From positions 120,108 through 184,107 of the forward strand of contig NZ_JAGWDK010000014.1 in assembly GCF_018398875.1 (NCBI RefSeq): 64,000 bases of DNA. Direction: 5' to 3'. The notes below the pieces were generated by a model. The model saw only the letters and a list, made by a program, of their open reading frames with translations, had not been told where the DNA came from and made no database searches. This DNA is from Bradyrhizobium sp. sGM-13. Its GTDB lineage: Bacteria > Pseudomonadota > Alphaproteobacteria > Rhizobiales > Xanthobacteraceae. Every line of letters begins with the position of its first letter. Position 1 is the stretch's first letter. The translations under genes were made by a program, and so were the position numbers. Shown here piece after piece: positions 9,964-19,504 of this stretch.

Positions 9964-10776
9964 TCAGTACCTAGCGGCAACCGGAGGGCCACCCCAGTTG
10001 AAGCGATAGACCAGCGAGGTGCTGATGGTCTGCGTCCAGGGCTTGAAGGTAATTGCAGTGCCGGTCGGACCGCCGCCGGCTGCAGGCGTGAACGTCGTCG
10101 GCAGGGCAATGCGATCATAGAATGCAGAGCGATACTCTGTCTTCATGAACCAGCCGGGAGCCGAGATACCGAAAAGGTCCAGATTGTTTTCGACGCCGCC
10201 GCCGATAAACCATCCATTGCGATCGAAGGAAGGCGTAGTGGTGAGGCCGACGCCGCCGAGGCCAGCCACGAGACTGCTCTGAGTCGTACCGGACCACTCC
10301 GAACCAGAGTAGCCAGCATTGACGTAAGACAGCACATTGGGGGCAACGAGATAGCCCAGCCGCACACCGGCGGCATAGCTCGTCTCAAGTTTCATACGAC
10401 CTTCGGTGCCACCGATGAAGAGGAAGGGATCGCTGACTGAGCCCCGGATATCTCCGAATTGCGCGTCGCCGAAAATACCGGCCACCCACCGGCCGCCGAA
10501 CTGCCAGTCATAGCCGCCACCGACCGTTCCGAACCAGCCGCTGCCGCCATGCCGCTGGTCGCGGGTGAGGGCTGCTCCACCGGGGAAGGTCTGCACGTTG
10601 CTATCGGCGCTCCACAGTCCGCCGCCGCCACCACCGAAGATATAAAAGCCGGTCCAGTTGTATGCGGCAGCCACCGGAGCCGGGGCCTTGGCATAGGGAC
10701 GGGCCCCGAGGTCAGCCGCAACGGCCGATCCAGTCATTGCCGCCACGGCAGTCAGAGCGAGCAGTACCTTTTTCAT
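9964..10776 (-). CDS. Outer-membrane beta-barrel protein (porin family)
   Basis: A 270-aa protein. A signal peptide (MKKVLLALTAVAAMTGSAVA, then AD) is followed by GARPYAKAPAP, the shared linker of this family, and the first strand YNWTGFYIFGG. Many glycine/aromatic strands follow, ending in PPVAARY. The ATG at 10776 follows AAGGGA; a TTG two codons earlier is an alternative. It carries its own terminator. The paralogues at 7670 and 17966 share the linker, first strand and C-terminus. Confidence 0.9.
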   Translation of the reverse strand: MKKVLLALTAVAAMTGSAVAADLGARPYAKAPAPVAAAYNWTGFYIFGGGGGGLWSADSNVQTFPGGAALTRDQRHGGSGWFGTVGGGYDWQFGGRWVAGIFGDAQFGDIRGSVSDPFLFIGGTEGRMKLETSYAAGVRLGYLVAPNVLSYVNAGYSGSEWSGTTQSSLVAGLGGVGLTTTPSFDRNGWFIGGGVENNLDLFGISAPGWFMKTEYRSAFYDRIALPTTFTPAAGGGPTGTAITFKPWTQTISTSLVYRFNWGGPPVAARY

Positions 10777-10918
10777 TTTCAAGTCCCTTACCCTAGGTGC
10801 GCCACCGCTCTAGAGGTGCGCGAGCGCCGATTCCCAAAATCCAGTAGCGTGACTATACGCAGTTCCGGCCAAATTGCTGTTGCGGGGGAAGCACACTGGG
10901 GCGAAAAGGGATGACCGG

Positions 10919-10940
10919 CAAAAGCCCGAAAAACGGGCAA
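10919..10940 (-). terminator. Probable terminator after parE
   Basis: On the minus strand a GCCCG/CGGGC stem (10935-10939 with 10925-10929) with a five-base loop is followed by TTTT. It lies about 63 bases past the parE stop. The stem is short, so this is tentative. Confidence 0.5.
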
Positions 10941-11002
10941 GTTCCGGCAATAACCGGCCAAATAGGCCGAAGATCGCCGGAAAATCGCCTCTTCTGATGA
11001 GA

Positions 11003-13057
11003 TCAGACGTCCAGCAGCTCGTCGCTGGCGAATTCCGCCTTGTCCGAGATGAAGGCGAATCTGGCCTCGGCCTTGGTTCCCATCAGCCGCTCGACGGAAT
11101 CAGCCGTGCCTTCGCGATCGTCGGCCAGCAGCACTACGCGGAGCAGCGTGCGCTTAGCCGGGTCCATGGTGGTTTCCTTGAGCTGCGCCGGCATCATCTC
11201 GCCGAGGCCTTTGAAGCGGTTCACCTCGACCTTGGCGTTGGCGTTGAACTCGCTCTTCAGCAGCGCGTCCTTATGTGCATCGTTGCGGGCATAGACCGAC
11301 TTGCTGCCGTGGGTCAGTTTGTAGAGCGGCGGCACCGCCAGGTAGAGATGGCCTTCGTCGATCAGCCGCGGCGTCTGGCGGTAGAAGAAGGTGATCAGAA
11401 GCGACGCGATATGCGCGCCGTCGACGTCGGCATCCGTCATGATGATGATGCGGGAATAGCGCAGATCCTCTTCACGATAATGAGCGCCGGTGCCGCAGCC
11501 GATCGCCTGCATCAGGTCCGAAAGCTGCGCGTTCGCCGTCAGCTTGTCCTTGCCGGCAGAGGCGACGTTGAGGATCTTTCCGCGTAGGGGAAGCACGGCC
11601 TGGGTCTTGCGGTCGCGCGCCTGTTTGGCGCTGCCGCCGGCCGAGTCGCCTTCAACGATGAAGAGTTCGGAGCCTTCTGTCGCGGTGTTGGTGCAATCGG
11701 CGAGCTTACCGGGAAGCCGCAGCTTCTTCACCGCCGTCTTGCGCGAGGTTTCCTTTTCGGCGCGTCGGCGCAGCCGCTCGTCGGCGCGCTCGATGACGAA
11801 ATCAAGCAGCTTATTGGCCTGCAGCGGATTGCCCGACAGCCAGTGATCGAACGGATCCTTGATCGCCTGTTCGACGATCTTCTGGGCCTCTGCGGTGGCG
11901 AGACGATCCTTGGTCTGGCCCTGGAATTCGGGTTCGCGCACGAACACGGACAGCATCACGGCAGCTCCTACCATGACGTCTTCCGACGTGACGGGCGCGG
12001 CGCGCTTGCCCTGGCCGATACGTTCGGCATGATCTTTCAGGCCGCGCAGCATCGCGCTGCGCAGGCCGGACTCGTGGGTGCCGCCATCCGGCGTCGGCAC
12101 GGTGTTGCAGTAGGAGGAGAGGAAGCCGTCGGCATCCGCGGTCCACGCCACCGCCCACTCGCAAGCGCCATGGGCGCCGTTGCGGCCCGACTTGCCGGAG
12201 AAGATATCCGGGTGCACCAGCGTATCGGCGTGAATCGCGGCGGCGAGATAGTCCTTCAGGCCGCCCGGGAAATGGAAGCTGTCCTCGGCCGGCACGTCTT
12301 CGACGCCCTTCAGCAGCGCGGGATCGCAGCGCCAGCGGATCTCGACGCCGCCGAACAGATAGGCTTTCGAGCGCGTCATCTTGAACAGGCGCTGCGGCTT
12401 GAAAGCCGCCTTGGCGCCGAAGATGTCGGTGTCCGGCTTGAAGCGGATGCGGGTGCCGCGGCGGTTGTTGATCTTGCCGAGATCCTCGAGCTTGCCCTTG
12501 GGGTGGCCGCGCTCAAAACTCATCCGGTAGAGCTTTTGACTGCGCGCGACTTCGACCTCGAGCCGCGAGGAGAGGGCGTTGACCACGGAGACGCCGACGC
12601 CGTGCAGGCCGCCCGAGGTCTCGTAAACCTTGGAGTCGAACTTGCCGCCGGAATGCAGCGTGCACATGATGACTTCGAGCGCCGACTTCTTCGGAAACTT
12701 CGGATGCGGATCGACCGGGATGCCGCGGCCGTTATCGGTGACGGTCAGAAAGCCATCTGCGCTCAGTTCCACCTCGATGAACGAAGCATGCCCTGCCAGC
12801 GCCTCGTCCATGGCATTGTCGATGACTTCGGCGAACAGGTGGTGCAGCGCCTTTTCGTCCGTGCCGCCGATGTACATGCCGGGGCGGCGGCGCACCGGTT
12901 CCAAGCCTTCCAGCACCTCGATGTCGGCCGCGGTATAGCCAGCCTCGGCGCTGGTTCCGCGCGAGGCGGCCTTGGGGGCCGCGCGGCTTTTCCCTTCCGC
13001 GGCGAACAGATCGTTGGCGGATTTGGCTTTTGTAGCTGATTTCAATGACTTGGACAT
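11003..13057 (-). CDS. parE: DNA topoisomerase IV subunit B
   Basis: A 684-aa type IIA topoisomerase ATPase subunit that, with ParC, decatenates daughter chromosomes. The GHKL ATP site shows EVIDNAMDEA, DNGRGIP and GGLHGVGVSVVNALS. A transducer domain follows, and the TOPRIM domain shows FIVEGDSAGGSAKQARDR (near 450) and DADVDGAHI. The length matches alphaproteobacterial ParE rather than GyrB, which carries an extra insert. The first 35 residues are a low-complexity Lys/Ala/Ser extension. The ATG at 13057 follows AAAGAG. parC is not in the window. Confidence 0.96.
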   Translation of the reverse strand: MSKSLKSATKAKSANDLFAAEGKSRAAPKAASRGTSAEAGYTAADIEVLEGLEPVRRRPGMYIGGTDEKALHHLFAEVIDNAMDEALAGHASFIEVELSADGFLTVTDNGRGIPVDPHPKFPKKSALEVIMCTLHSGGKFDSKVYETSGGLHGVGVSVVNALSSRLEVEVARSQKLYRMSFERGHPKGKLEDLGKINNRRGTRIRFKPDTDIFGAKAAFKPQRLFKMTRSKAYLFGGVEIRWRCDPALLKGVEDVPAEDSFHFPGGLKDYLAAAIHADTLVHPDIFSGKSGRNGAHGACEWAVAWTADADGFLSSYCNTVPTPDGGTHESGLRSAMLRGLKDHAERIGQGKRAAPVTSEDVMVGAAVMLSVFVREPEFQGQTKDRLATAEAQKIVEQAIKDPFDHWLSGNPLQANKLLDFVIERADERLRRRAEKETSRKTAVKKLRLPGKLADCTNTATEGSELFIVEGDSAGGSAKQARDRKTQAVLPLRGKILNVASAGKDKLTANAQLSDLMQAIGCGTGAHYREEDLRYSRIIIMTDADVDGAHIASLLITFFYRQTPRLIDEGHLYLAVPPLYKLTHGSKSVYARNDAHKDALLKSEFNANAKVEVNRFKGLGEMMPAQLKETTMDPAKRTLLRVVLLADDREGTADSVERLMGTKAEARFAFISDKAEFASDELLDV

Positions 13058-13423
13058 GGCTCTTTAGGTGTTGCGCGCGATCTCGCGCGAGCGAATCGGT
13101 CGCTGTGACTATGCCACGGATGGGCTGAAAAGGTGACGGCGGGGCTAGCGCGTGCGCTTCTTCCCTGCTGTTGCACCGGATTGCAAGGCCGTACCAGTCT
13201 CGCGCCGCTCTGAACAGAGGACCGCAACACCCTCGGCTATGGCCCGGACAGACAGGGTTTTTCGCGGGCATTGATCGCGGTTGCGGCAGCCGGCACGGGG
13301 CAATCACATCCCGTGCCAGCCCTTGTGACTTGAAGTCACGCAAGCGGCTAGCTTAGTTGTCGCATAACCTTGAATCAGACGAAAGTTCAAGGGTGTGAAC
13401 GGGGCGGGGAAGGCACTCAATAC
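13058..13423. other. Intergenic region between parE and the dedA-like gene
   Basis: These 366 bases hold the divergent upstream regions of parE and the DedA gene. I found no RNA, repeat or short gene with a supporting ribosome site. Confidence 0.4.
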
Positions 13424-13954
13424 ATGGAAGACTATGTGCGCGCCCTCGCTGATTTCGTGCGCGACAACCAGGCGTGGGCGGCACCGATTGTCCTGGTGCT
13501 GGCATTCGGCGAATCGCTTGCCTTCGTCTCGCTGCTGGTGCCGGCCTGGGGGGCGCTGGTCGCGATCGGCGCGCTGATCGGCGTCAGCGGCATCAGCTTT
13601 TGGCCGGTCTGGCTCGCCGGCGGCATCGGCGCGGCGCTCGGCGACTGGGTCTCTTACTGGATCGGCTTCAAATACAAGGAACACGTCGCAGAGATGTGGC
13701 CGCTGTCGCGCTATCCGGGAATCCTGCTGCGCGGCGAGGACTTCGTTAAGAAATGGGGCGTGCCTTCGATCTTCATCGGCCGGTTCTTCGGACCGCTGCG
13801 CGCCTCGGTGCCGCTCGCAGCCGGCATTTTCGAGATGTCATATTGGCCCTTTCAGATCGCCAATTTTGTCTCGGCCCTGGTCTGGTCGGCCGTTCTGCTG
13901 CTGGTAGGCGACGTCATGGGGAAGATCGCCGAATGGCTTTGGCGGGTGGTGTAG
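13424..13954 (+). CDS. DedA/SNARE-associated family membrane protein
   Basis: A 176-aa inner-membrane protein with four to five hydrophobic segments. It matches the DedA core: an acidic residue in FGESLAFVSLLVP, a GxxxGD pattern in GGIGAALGDWVSYWIG, and GRFFGPLRASVPLAAG, the conserved Arg-containing motif. DedA proteins are proposed undecaprenyl-phosphate or phospholipid flippases needed for envelope integrity and proton-gradient maintenance. The ATG at 13424 is preceded by GGGGAAGG; an upstream frame start at 13370 would add a non-hydrophobic leader and was not chosen. Confidence 0.88.
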   Translation: MEDYVRALADFVRDNQAWAAPIVLVLAFGESLAFVSLLVPAWGALVAIGALIGVSGISFWPVWLAGGIGAALGDWVSYWIGFKYKEHVAEMWPLSRYPGILLRGEDFVKKWGVPSIFIGRFFGPLRASVPLAAGIFEMSYWPFQIANFVSALVWSAVLLLVGDVMGKIAEWLWRVV

Positions 13955-14147
13955 CATCGAACGGAATAAGCGGATGACGGGGGTGTTAGCCCCAGCATCG
14001 ATAGACAACAGCCCCTTCGCATTGCCGTCGTGTCGTCGCGCTATCGCAGAAGTGCGGATAGGTCCAGCGGCGACCGCCCAAGGGCACGCATCAAAGCGGG
14101 GTGAATCCCGCGCTCGTATCCATCATCTCACTGGGGAGAACATCACC

Positions 14148-15137
14148 ATGGAACTGACACGTCGTCACGCACTCACTGGCGCCGCGGCGCTCGCCGCCAC
14201 ACCGCTCTTGCCGCAGGCGTCCGCCAGGGCGGCCGCCCCCGTGGCGGACAAGCAGGCGCCGAGCTTCTATCGCTACAAGGTGGGCGATGCCCAGGTGACG
14301 GCCATTTCTGACGGCGTCAACAATTTCGCGCTGCCCGACACGTTCGTGCTCAACGCCAAGAAGGACGAAGTCAACGCGGCGCTCGAAAAGGCCTTCATGC
14401 CGAAGGACAAGATGTCGATCCGGTTCGCGCCGCTGGTCATCAATACCGGTGGCAAGCTCGTGGTGGTCGATACCGGTAACGGCGCCGCAGCCTTTGCATC
14501 GAGCAAGGGCAATGTCGGCCAGTTCGGCGCCAACATGGTTGCCGCGGGCTTCGACCCCAAGGCAGTCGACATCGTCGTGATCTCGCACTTCCATGGTGAC
14601 CACATAAACGGCCTTTTGACCGCGGAGAACGCGCCGACTTTCCCCAATGCCGAGGTGCTGGTGCCGGCGGCGGAATGGAAATATTTCATGGACGACGGCG
14701 AGATGAGCCGTGCGCCGGAAGGGCGGATGCAGACCGTCTTCAAGAACGCCCGCCGCGTGCTCGAGGCGGGACTTAAGACGAAGGTGACGCCCTATGAATG
14801 GGGCAAGGAAGTAGCTCCCGGACTGACGGCGGTGGAAACCATCGGCCACACGCCGGGCCATACCTCCTATGTTCTCGCATCCGGCTCCGACAAGGTGTTC
14901 ATCCAATCGGATGTCACCAACCTGCCGGCGCTGTTCGTCACCAATCCGGGCTGGCACCTGATGTTCGACCAGGATCCGGCATTGGCGGAAAAGACCCGCC
15001 GCCGGGTCTATGACATGCTGGTCGCCGACAAGATGCGGGTCCAGGGCTTCCATTATCCATTCCCGGCCAACGGCTTCGTCGAGAAGGACGGCAATGGCTA
15101 CCGGCTGATCCCGGCGCCGTGGAGTCCGGTGATCTGA
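14148..15137 (+). CDS. Tat-exported MBL-fold metallo-hydrolase
   Basis: A 329-aa protein. The N-terminus MELTRRHALTGAAAL is a twin-arginine signal (Arg5-Arg6) with cleavage near ARA, so the folded enzyme should be exported. The metallo-beta-lactamase fold shows HFHGDH (residues 147-152), DTGNG (109-113) and IGHTPGHTS with a further metal His. It resembles periplasmic MBL hydrolases related to lactonases or methyl-parathion-hydrolase-like enzymes; the substrate is unknown. The ATG at 14148 follows GGGGAGA with an 8-base gap. A longer frame from 13974 lacks any homology. Confidence 0.87.
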   Translation: MELTRRHALTGAAALAATPLLPQASARAAAPVADKQAPSFYRYKVGDAQVTAISDGVNNFALPDTFVLNAKKDEVNAALEKAFMPKDKMSIRFAPLVINTGGKLVVVDTGNGAAAFASSKGNVGQFGANMVAAGFDPKAVDIVVISHFHGDHINGLLTAENAPTFPNAEVLVPAAEWKYFMDDGEMSRAPEGRMQTVFKNARRVLEAGLKTKVTPYEWGKEVAPGLTAVETIGHTPGHTSYVLASGSDKVFIQSDVTNLPALFVTNPGWHLMFDQDPALAEKTRRRVYDMLVADKMRVQGFHYPFPANGFVEKDGNGYRLIPAPWSPVI

Positions 15138-15145
15138 GGCGCGAT

Positions 15146-15235
15146 GTCATTCCGGGGCGATGCGCAGCATCGAACTATGGTGCGCAAATATCTCGAGATT
15201 CCGGGTCTGGTCCTGACGGACCATCCCGAAATGAC
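15146..15235 (+). repeat. Dispersed imperfect palindrome, family A copy 1
   Basis: The 90-bp element begins GTCATTCCGGGGCGATGCG and ends CCCGAAATGAC, with internal CATCGAACTATGGTGCGCAA and CTCGAGATTCCGGG. Copies occur at 27229-27327 (plus) and 20395-20453 (minus, partial). The rest of 15138-15456 holds no gene, only a GC-rich short hairpin near 15250-15285. Confidence 0.85.
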
Positions 15236-15456
15236 GTGTATCTCTTGACGACAGCCGGGGGCGGCCTTATAGCCGCGCCCATGACTATCGCCGTGACCAT
15301 CTCCATCGCTCGCCGCCGCCGCGCCATCATCGCGGTATGGGCGGACGTCTGCGTTTGAGACTGTCGCCTCTGCCGCCGGATCCGGTCCCGCGGCTTCTCC
15401 CTTTTCCAGAAAACGCGGTCTGAACTGGCGGCTCCTACGTCAATCAGGAGTTTGAG

Positions 15457-16143
15457 ATGTATACGCCACCACCGTTCAAGTCCGACCGCGCCGCGAGCCT
15501 GGCGTTTGCGGAAGCGCGCGGCTTCGGTCTGGCCTGCGCGTGGAATGGCAACAAGCCGGTCGCCTCGTCGCTGCCATTCTATCTGACCTCGGCCAGTGAC
15601 GGCACGCCGCACGCGGCGTTTCACGTTGCGCGGCAAAATCCGCTGGTGAAGCTCGCTGACGGCGCGACCCCGTGGCTGTTGGCCGTCAATGGCACCGATA
15701 CCTATGTGTCGCCGGACTGGTACGTGTCGCCGGATCAGGTGCCGACCTGGCTCTATCAGGCGGTGCATCTGACCGGCCCCGTGCGGGTGATGTCGGATGA
15801 TGAACTCGCCGCGCAGATCGATACGCTGAGCGCGAAGTTTGAGGAGAGGCTATTGCCGAAGAAGCCGTGGCTGTCGTCAAAGATGACGGCGGGGCGGCTG
15901 GTGGCCATGAAAAAGGCGATCGTGGGACTCGAGATGACGGTCGAAGAGGTGGAGGGCAGCTTCAAGCTGAACCAGCACAAGTCGGACGCCGACTACACCG
16001 CGTTGGCCCAGGCGCTCGCCTCGCAAGGCGACGCCGACGCGCGCGAAATCGCAGCCCTGATGCGCGCGGCACGGCCGCTGGCATTCACGGCGGTTACGGT
16101 ACAAGACAAGCAAACGACGACGCCCGAAGAAAGGAACGCGTGA
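15457..16143 (+). CDS. FMN-binding PaiB-family protein
   Basis: A 228-aa protein starting MYTPPPFKSD, the hallmark of PaiB-type split-barrel flavin-binding proteins, with WYVSPDQVPTWLYQAVHLTG and LLPKKPWLSSKM as further conserved blocks. Bacillus PaiB is described as a transcriptional regulator of sporulation and protease genes, but in proteobacteria these may simply bind FMN. Its stop codon TGA overlaps the argC start by one base (TGATG), so the two are probably co-translated. Confidence 0.88.
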   Translation: MYTPPPFKSDRAASLAFAEARGFGLACAWNGNKPVASSLPFYLTSASDGTPHAAFHVARQNPLVKLADGATPWLLAVNGTDTYVSPDWYVSPDQVPTWLYQAVHLTGPVRVMSDDELAAQIDTLSAKFEERLLPKKPWLSSKMTAGRLVAMKKAIVGLEMTVEEVEGSFKLNQHKSDADYTALAQALASQGDADAREIAALMRAARPLAFTAVTVQDKQTTTPEERNA

Positions 16144-17192
16144 TGAGCTCGAAAAAGAAGATCGGCATTCTCGGTGCCTCCGGTTACACCGGAGCCGACG
16201 CGGTGCGCCTGTTGGCGCGGCATCCGAACGCCGAGATCACCGCGCTCACCGCCAACACCCACGCCGGCAAGTCGATGGGCGACGTGTTCCCGCATTTCTT
16301 CATGCTCGATCTGCCGAAGCTGGTCGAGTGGGAGAAGGTCGACTGGACCACGCTCGACGCGGTATTCTGCGGGCTGCCGCACGGCACCACGCAGGAGATC
16401 ATCGCCGCCGTCCTCAGGGCCAATCCCAACATCAAGGTGCTCGACATGTCCGCCGATTTCCGGCTGCGCAACAAGGACACCTATGCGCAATGGTACGGCC
16501 ATGAGCACCGGGCGCTCGAACTGCAGGGCGAAGCGGTCTACGGCCTCACCGAATTCTACCGCGAGAAGATTGCGGCCGCGCGGCTGATCGCATGTCCCGG
16601 CTGTTACCCGACCGCGGCGCTGCTCGCGCTGGTGCCGCTCGCCAAGGCAAAACTGATCGACGTCGACGACATCGTCATCGACGCCAAGTCGGGCGTTACC
16701 GGCGCCGGGCGCGGCTTGAAGCAGAACACGCTGTTCAGCGAGGCGGGCGAGGGGCTGTCGCCCTATTCGGTCGGCACCCACCGGCACGCGCCGGAGATCG
16801 AGCAGGAGATCGGCATCGCCGCGGGCGCTGCGGTGACGGTGAATTTCACGCCGCATCTGATCCCGATGGCGCGCGGCGAACTCTGCACGTCCTACGTCAA
16901 GCTCAACGGCGCGACGCCGGACGATCTGCGAGCCGCACTGGAGAAGGCCTACGCCAACGAGCCGTTTGTACATGTCGCCAAGAAGGGCGTGCTGCCGCAG
17001 ACCCAGAACGTGCGCGGCTCCAACTATGTGCAGATCGGCGTCGTCGCCGACCGCATCAAAAACCGGGCGATCGTGATTTCCACGCTCGACAACCTGGTGA
17101 AGGGCTCGGCCGGGCAGGCGATCCAGAACATGAACCTGATGTTCGGATTGCCCGAGACGGCCGGGCTGGAGCAGATCGCGCTGTTTCCATGA
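16143..17192 (+). CDS. argC: N-acetyl-gamma-glutamyl-phosphate reductase
   Basis: A 349-aa NADPH-dependent enzyme of arginine biosynthesis that reduces N-acetylglutamyl phosphate to the semialdehyde. The N-terminal GILGASGYTGAD binds NADPH; ACPGCYPTAALLAL holds the catalytic Cys, and HRHAPEIEQE holds the catalytic His. The start is the ATG at 16143 overlapping the paiB-like stop. The common alphaproteobacterial neighbour rpsI is absent here. The product should work with ArgB, ArgD and ArgJ, none of which is in the window. Confidence 0.95.
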   Translation: MSSKKKIGILGASGYTGADAVRLLARHPNAEITALTANTHAGKSMGDVFPHFFMLDLPKLVEWEKVDWTTLDAVFCGLPHGTTQEIIAAVLRANPNIKVLDMSADFRLRNKDTYAQWYGHEHRALELQGEAVYGLTEFYREKIAAARLIACPGCYPTAALLALVPLAKAKLIDVDDIVIDAKSGVTGAGRGLKQNTLFSEAGEGLSPYSVGTHRHAPEIEQEIGIAAGAAVTVNFTPHLIPMARGELCTSYVKLNGATPDDLRAALEKAYANEPFVHVAKKGVLPQTQNVRGSNYVQIGVVADRIKNRAIVISTLDNLVKGSAGQAIQNMNLMFGLPETAGLEQIALFP

Positions 17193-17206
17193 TGTGAGGT
17201 GCTGCG

Positions 17207-17800
17207 GTGGACGAGCAAACCCTGCAATTCTACCGCGGCAATGCCGAGGCCTATTCCAGGCGCACGTTCACCTCGCGGCAGGCGCGTCTGACGGCCTTTC
17301 TGGCGCTGCTGCCGCCGGGCGCTTCCATCCTCGAACTCGGCTGCGGCGCCGGCGGCGACACAGCGGAAATGCTGGCGCGTGGGTTCGATGTCCGTCCAAC
17401 CGACGGGTCGCCCGAAATGGCGGCTATCGCCTCAAAGCATCTCAACCGCAGCGTCGAGACGCTGCTGTTTCATGATCTCGACGCGATCGAGGCGCACGAT
17501 GGTGTCTGGGCCAATGCTTGCTTGCTTCACGTTCCCCGTAACCAGCTTGCCGATGTTGTCAGACTGGTCTGGCGCGCGCTGAAGCCCACAGGCTATTTCT
17601 TCGCAAGCTACAAGGAAGGCGATGGCGACGGCCGCGATACGCTCAATCGCTATAACAATTATCCGTCGCCAGACTGGCTGCGCGCCACCTATGCCGAGGC
17701 AGGCAAATGGAGTTCGCTGACGATCGAAAGCGGCGAAGTCATCGGGTTCGACGACAAGATGGCGTCGATGCTGTTCGTGGTTGCCAAAAAAGCCGGCTGA
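17207..17800 (+). CDS. Class I SAM-dependent methyltransferase
   Basis: A 197-aa protein with motif I LELGCGAGGDTAEM (residues 43-56), an acidic residue after strand 2 (PTDGSPEM), and motif IV/V around DGVWANACLLHVP. It resembles the small tellurite-resistance/UbiE-like methyltransferases; the substrate is unknown. The GTG at 17207 lies 14 bases after the argC stop, so it may be the third gene of a paiB-argC transcript. Confidence 0.85.
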   Translation: MDEQTLQFYRGNAEAYSRRTFTSRQARLTAFLALLPPGASILELGCGAGGDTAEMLARGFDVRPTDGSPEMAAIASKHLNRSVETLLFHDLDAIEAHDGVWANACLLHVPRNQLADVVRLVWRALKPTGYFFASYKEGDGDGRDTLNRYNNYPSPDWLRATYAEAGKWSSLTIESGEVIGFDDKMASMLFVVAKKAG

Positions 17801-17965
17801 TTGCCATCTTGCAGTCATCGAAATTGCCGCCCGTCGCGCGGGGAATTCCCCGGATATGTGGCTGCCGGGCTACAGAGTTGTTATGAGAATCCAGTAAAGG
17901 TGCCTTCCGACTGCTGACAGCGCGTGTGTCGGATGTTCTGGGAATGCCGGACTGGGAATGCCGTA

Positions 17966-19387
17966 ATGAAAATGAAGAAGTACCTGTTGGCAACCGCTCT
18001 CGTTGGCCTCGGATCCGCTCCGACGCTCGCCGCAGACTTCGCCGCTCGTCCCTACACCAAAGCCCCAGCACTCGCAGCCGTCTACGACTGGACCGGCTTC
18101 TATGTCGGCGTCAACGCCGGAGGGGGGCTCGGACGCGATCGGACGCAACATCAGCCGCTTCCGGGGCAAAACTATTCGCTTTACCTGCAGCCTCAAGGCG
18201 GGCTCGGTGGCGGGCAGATTGGATACAACTGGCAGACGAATTCCGTCCTCGGGCCGATGGTTTTTGGTGTTGAAGCGGATCTCCAAGGAGCCGGCCTCAG
18301 CGACGACCGCACCAATCTGAATTTCGCCGGCGGCTTGCTTACGAACTACAGCCAGGAGCTCGACTGGTTTGGAACCATTCGCGGGCGTATCGGCCTGGCC
18401 AAGGGACCGGTGCTGAGCTACGTCACGGCCGGCTTTGCCTATGGCAACGTCAACACCACGATAACTCAATCGGGGCCGGGTCCGGTTCCGGCGACGTTTT
18501 CAACCGATCGCACCCAGGGTGGATGGGTGGTGGGCAGTGGCGTGGAGGCTGCGCTCGGCGGCAATTGGACCGGAAAGATCGAACATCTTTACCTGAATCT
18601 CGGCAACCGGACCGACTTCGCCGCGCTCTTGTTCTTCCCAAGCAACGTGAATACCGAGATCCGCCAAAACATCTTCCGCGCCGGCCTGAACTACCGGATC
18701 GGCGGCAACTCGAATTATCAGCCGGTGGCCGCGGCCAATTGGAGCGGTTTCTATCTCGGCGGCAATTTCGGATCCGGCTACGGCCGTGACCGAAGCTCGC
18801 TGAGCGTGCTGGGCCCGTTCGTGGACACCTTCAACCTGGCCCCCGACGGTTTCATTGGCGGCGTGCAGGCGGGCTACAACTGGCAGGCCGCTAACTGGGT
18901 GTTCGGCTTGGAAGCCGATATCCAGGGGGCCACCCTGCAAGACGACAAGACGTGCGTATTGGGCTGCGGATTAGCAGGAGTGAGCGCGGCTTACGATGCC
19001 ACCCTGCCATGGTTCGGCACGGTTCGCGGGCGGCTGGGTTATTCGGTCGGCTCGACCTTGTTCTATGCGACCGGCGGTCTCGCTTATGGCAGCATCAAGA
19101 CCAAGATCGACACGAACTCCTTCGTTGGCCCGGTGACGCAATCGTTCTCGCACACCAATGCCGGCTGGACCGCGGGCGCGGGCATCGAGACGCCCTTTAC
19201 ACTTCTAGGATTGCTGGGCCCGAACTGGACGACGAAGACCGAATATCTCTACGTCGACCTCGGCTCGACGTCGGACTCTTTCATCTTCGGCGCGGTTCCG
19301 GCGACGACAACCCGTTCGGTTACCGAGCACGTCTTCCGCACCGGCATCAACTACCACTTCAATTCGCCTGTCGTTGCGAAGTACTAA
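17966..19387 (+). CDS. Outer-membrane protein with two tandem barrel modules
   Basis: A 473-aa protein about twice the usual family length. A signal peptide (MKMKKYLLATALVGLGSAP) is followed by linker ARPYTKAPA, then two homologous halves. Module 1 runs from YDWTGFYVGVNAGGG to FRAGLNYRI (about 35-248). Module 2 runs from ANWSGFYLGGNFGSG to FRTGINYHF (about 258-465). Shared blocks between halves include GGxQxGYNWQ, FGVEADLQG/FGLEADIQG, WFGTIRGR/WFGTVRGR and EHLYLNLG/EYLYVDLG. Either two barrels or one larger barrel could form. The ATG at 17966 fits the signal peptide. It ends PVVAKY before a terminator. Confidence 0.9.
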   Translation: MKMKKYLLATALVGLGSAPTLAADFAARPYTKAPALAAVYDWTGFYVGVNAGGGLGRDRTQHQPLPGQNYSLYLQPQGGLGGGQIGYNWQTNSVLGPMVFGVEADLQGAGLSDDRTNLNFAGGLLTNYSQELDWFGTIRGRIGLAKGPVLSYVTAGFAYGNVNTTITQSGPGPVPATFSTDRTQGGWVVGSGVEAALGGNWTGKIEHLYLNLGNRTDFAALLFFPSNVNTEIRQNIFRAGLNYRIGGNSNYQPVAAANWSGFYLGGNFGSGYGRDRSSLSVLGPFVDTFNLAPDGFIGGVQAGYNWQAANWVFGLEADIQGATLQDDKTCVLGCGLAGVSAAYDATLPWFGTVRGRLGYSVGSTLFYATGGLAYGSIKTKIDTNSFVGPVTQSFSHTNAGWTAGAGIETPFTLLGLLGPNWTTKTEYLYVDLGSTSDSFIFGAVPATTTRSVTEHVFRTGINYHFNSPVVAKY

Positions 19388-19412
19388 GCGCTGTTTCAAA
19401 GGCGCCACCGAG

Positions 19413-19442
19413 AACCCCCGGGGCGAAGCCTCGGGGGTTTTT
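19413..19442 (+). terminator. Intrinsic terminator after tandem barrel gene
   Basis: The arms AACCCCCG and CGGGGGTT flank a GC-rich loop and are followed by a T run (19438-19442). It lies 26 bases after the stop. Confidence 0.9.
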
Positions 19443-19504
19443 CATTGATATGCGGGATGCGGAAGGGCCTTCAGCCACCACATGGCTGCAGGCGGCTCAT
19501 ATGG

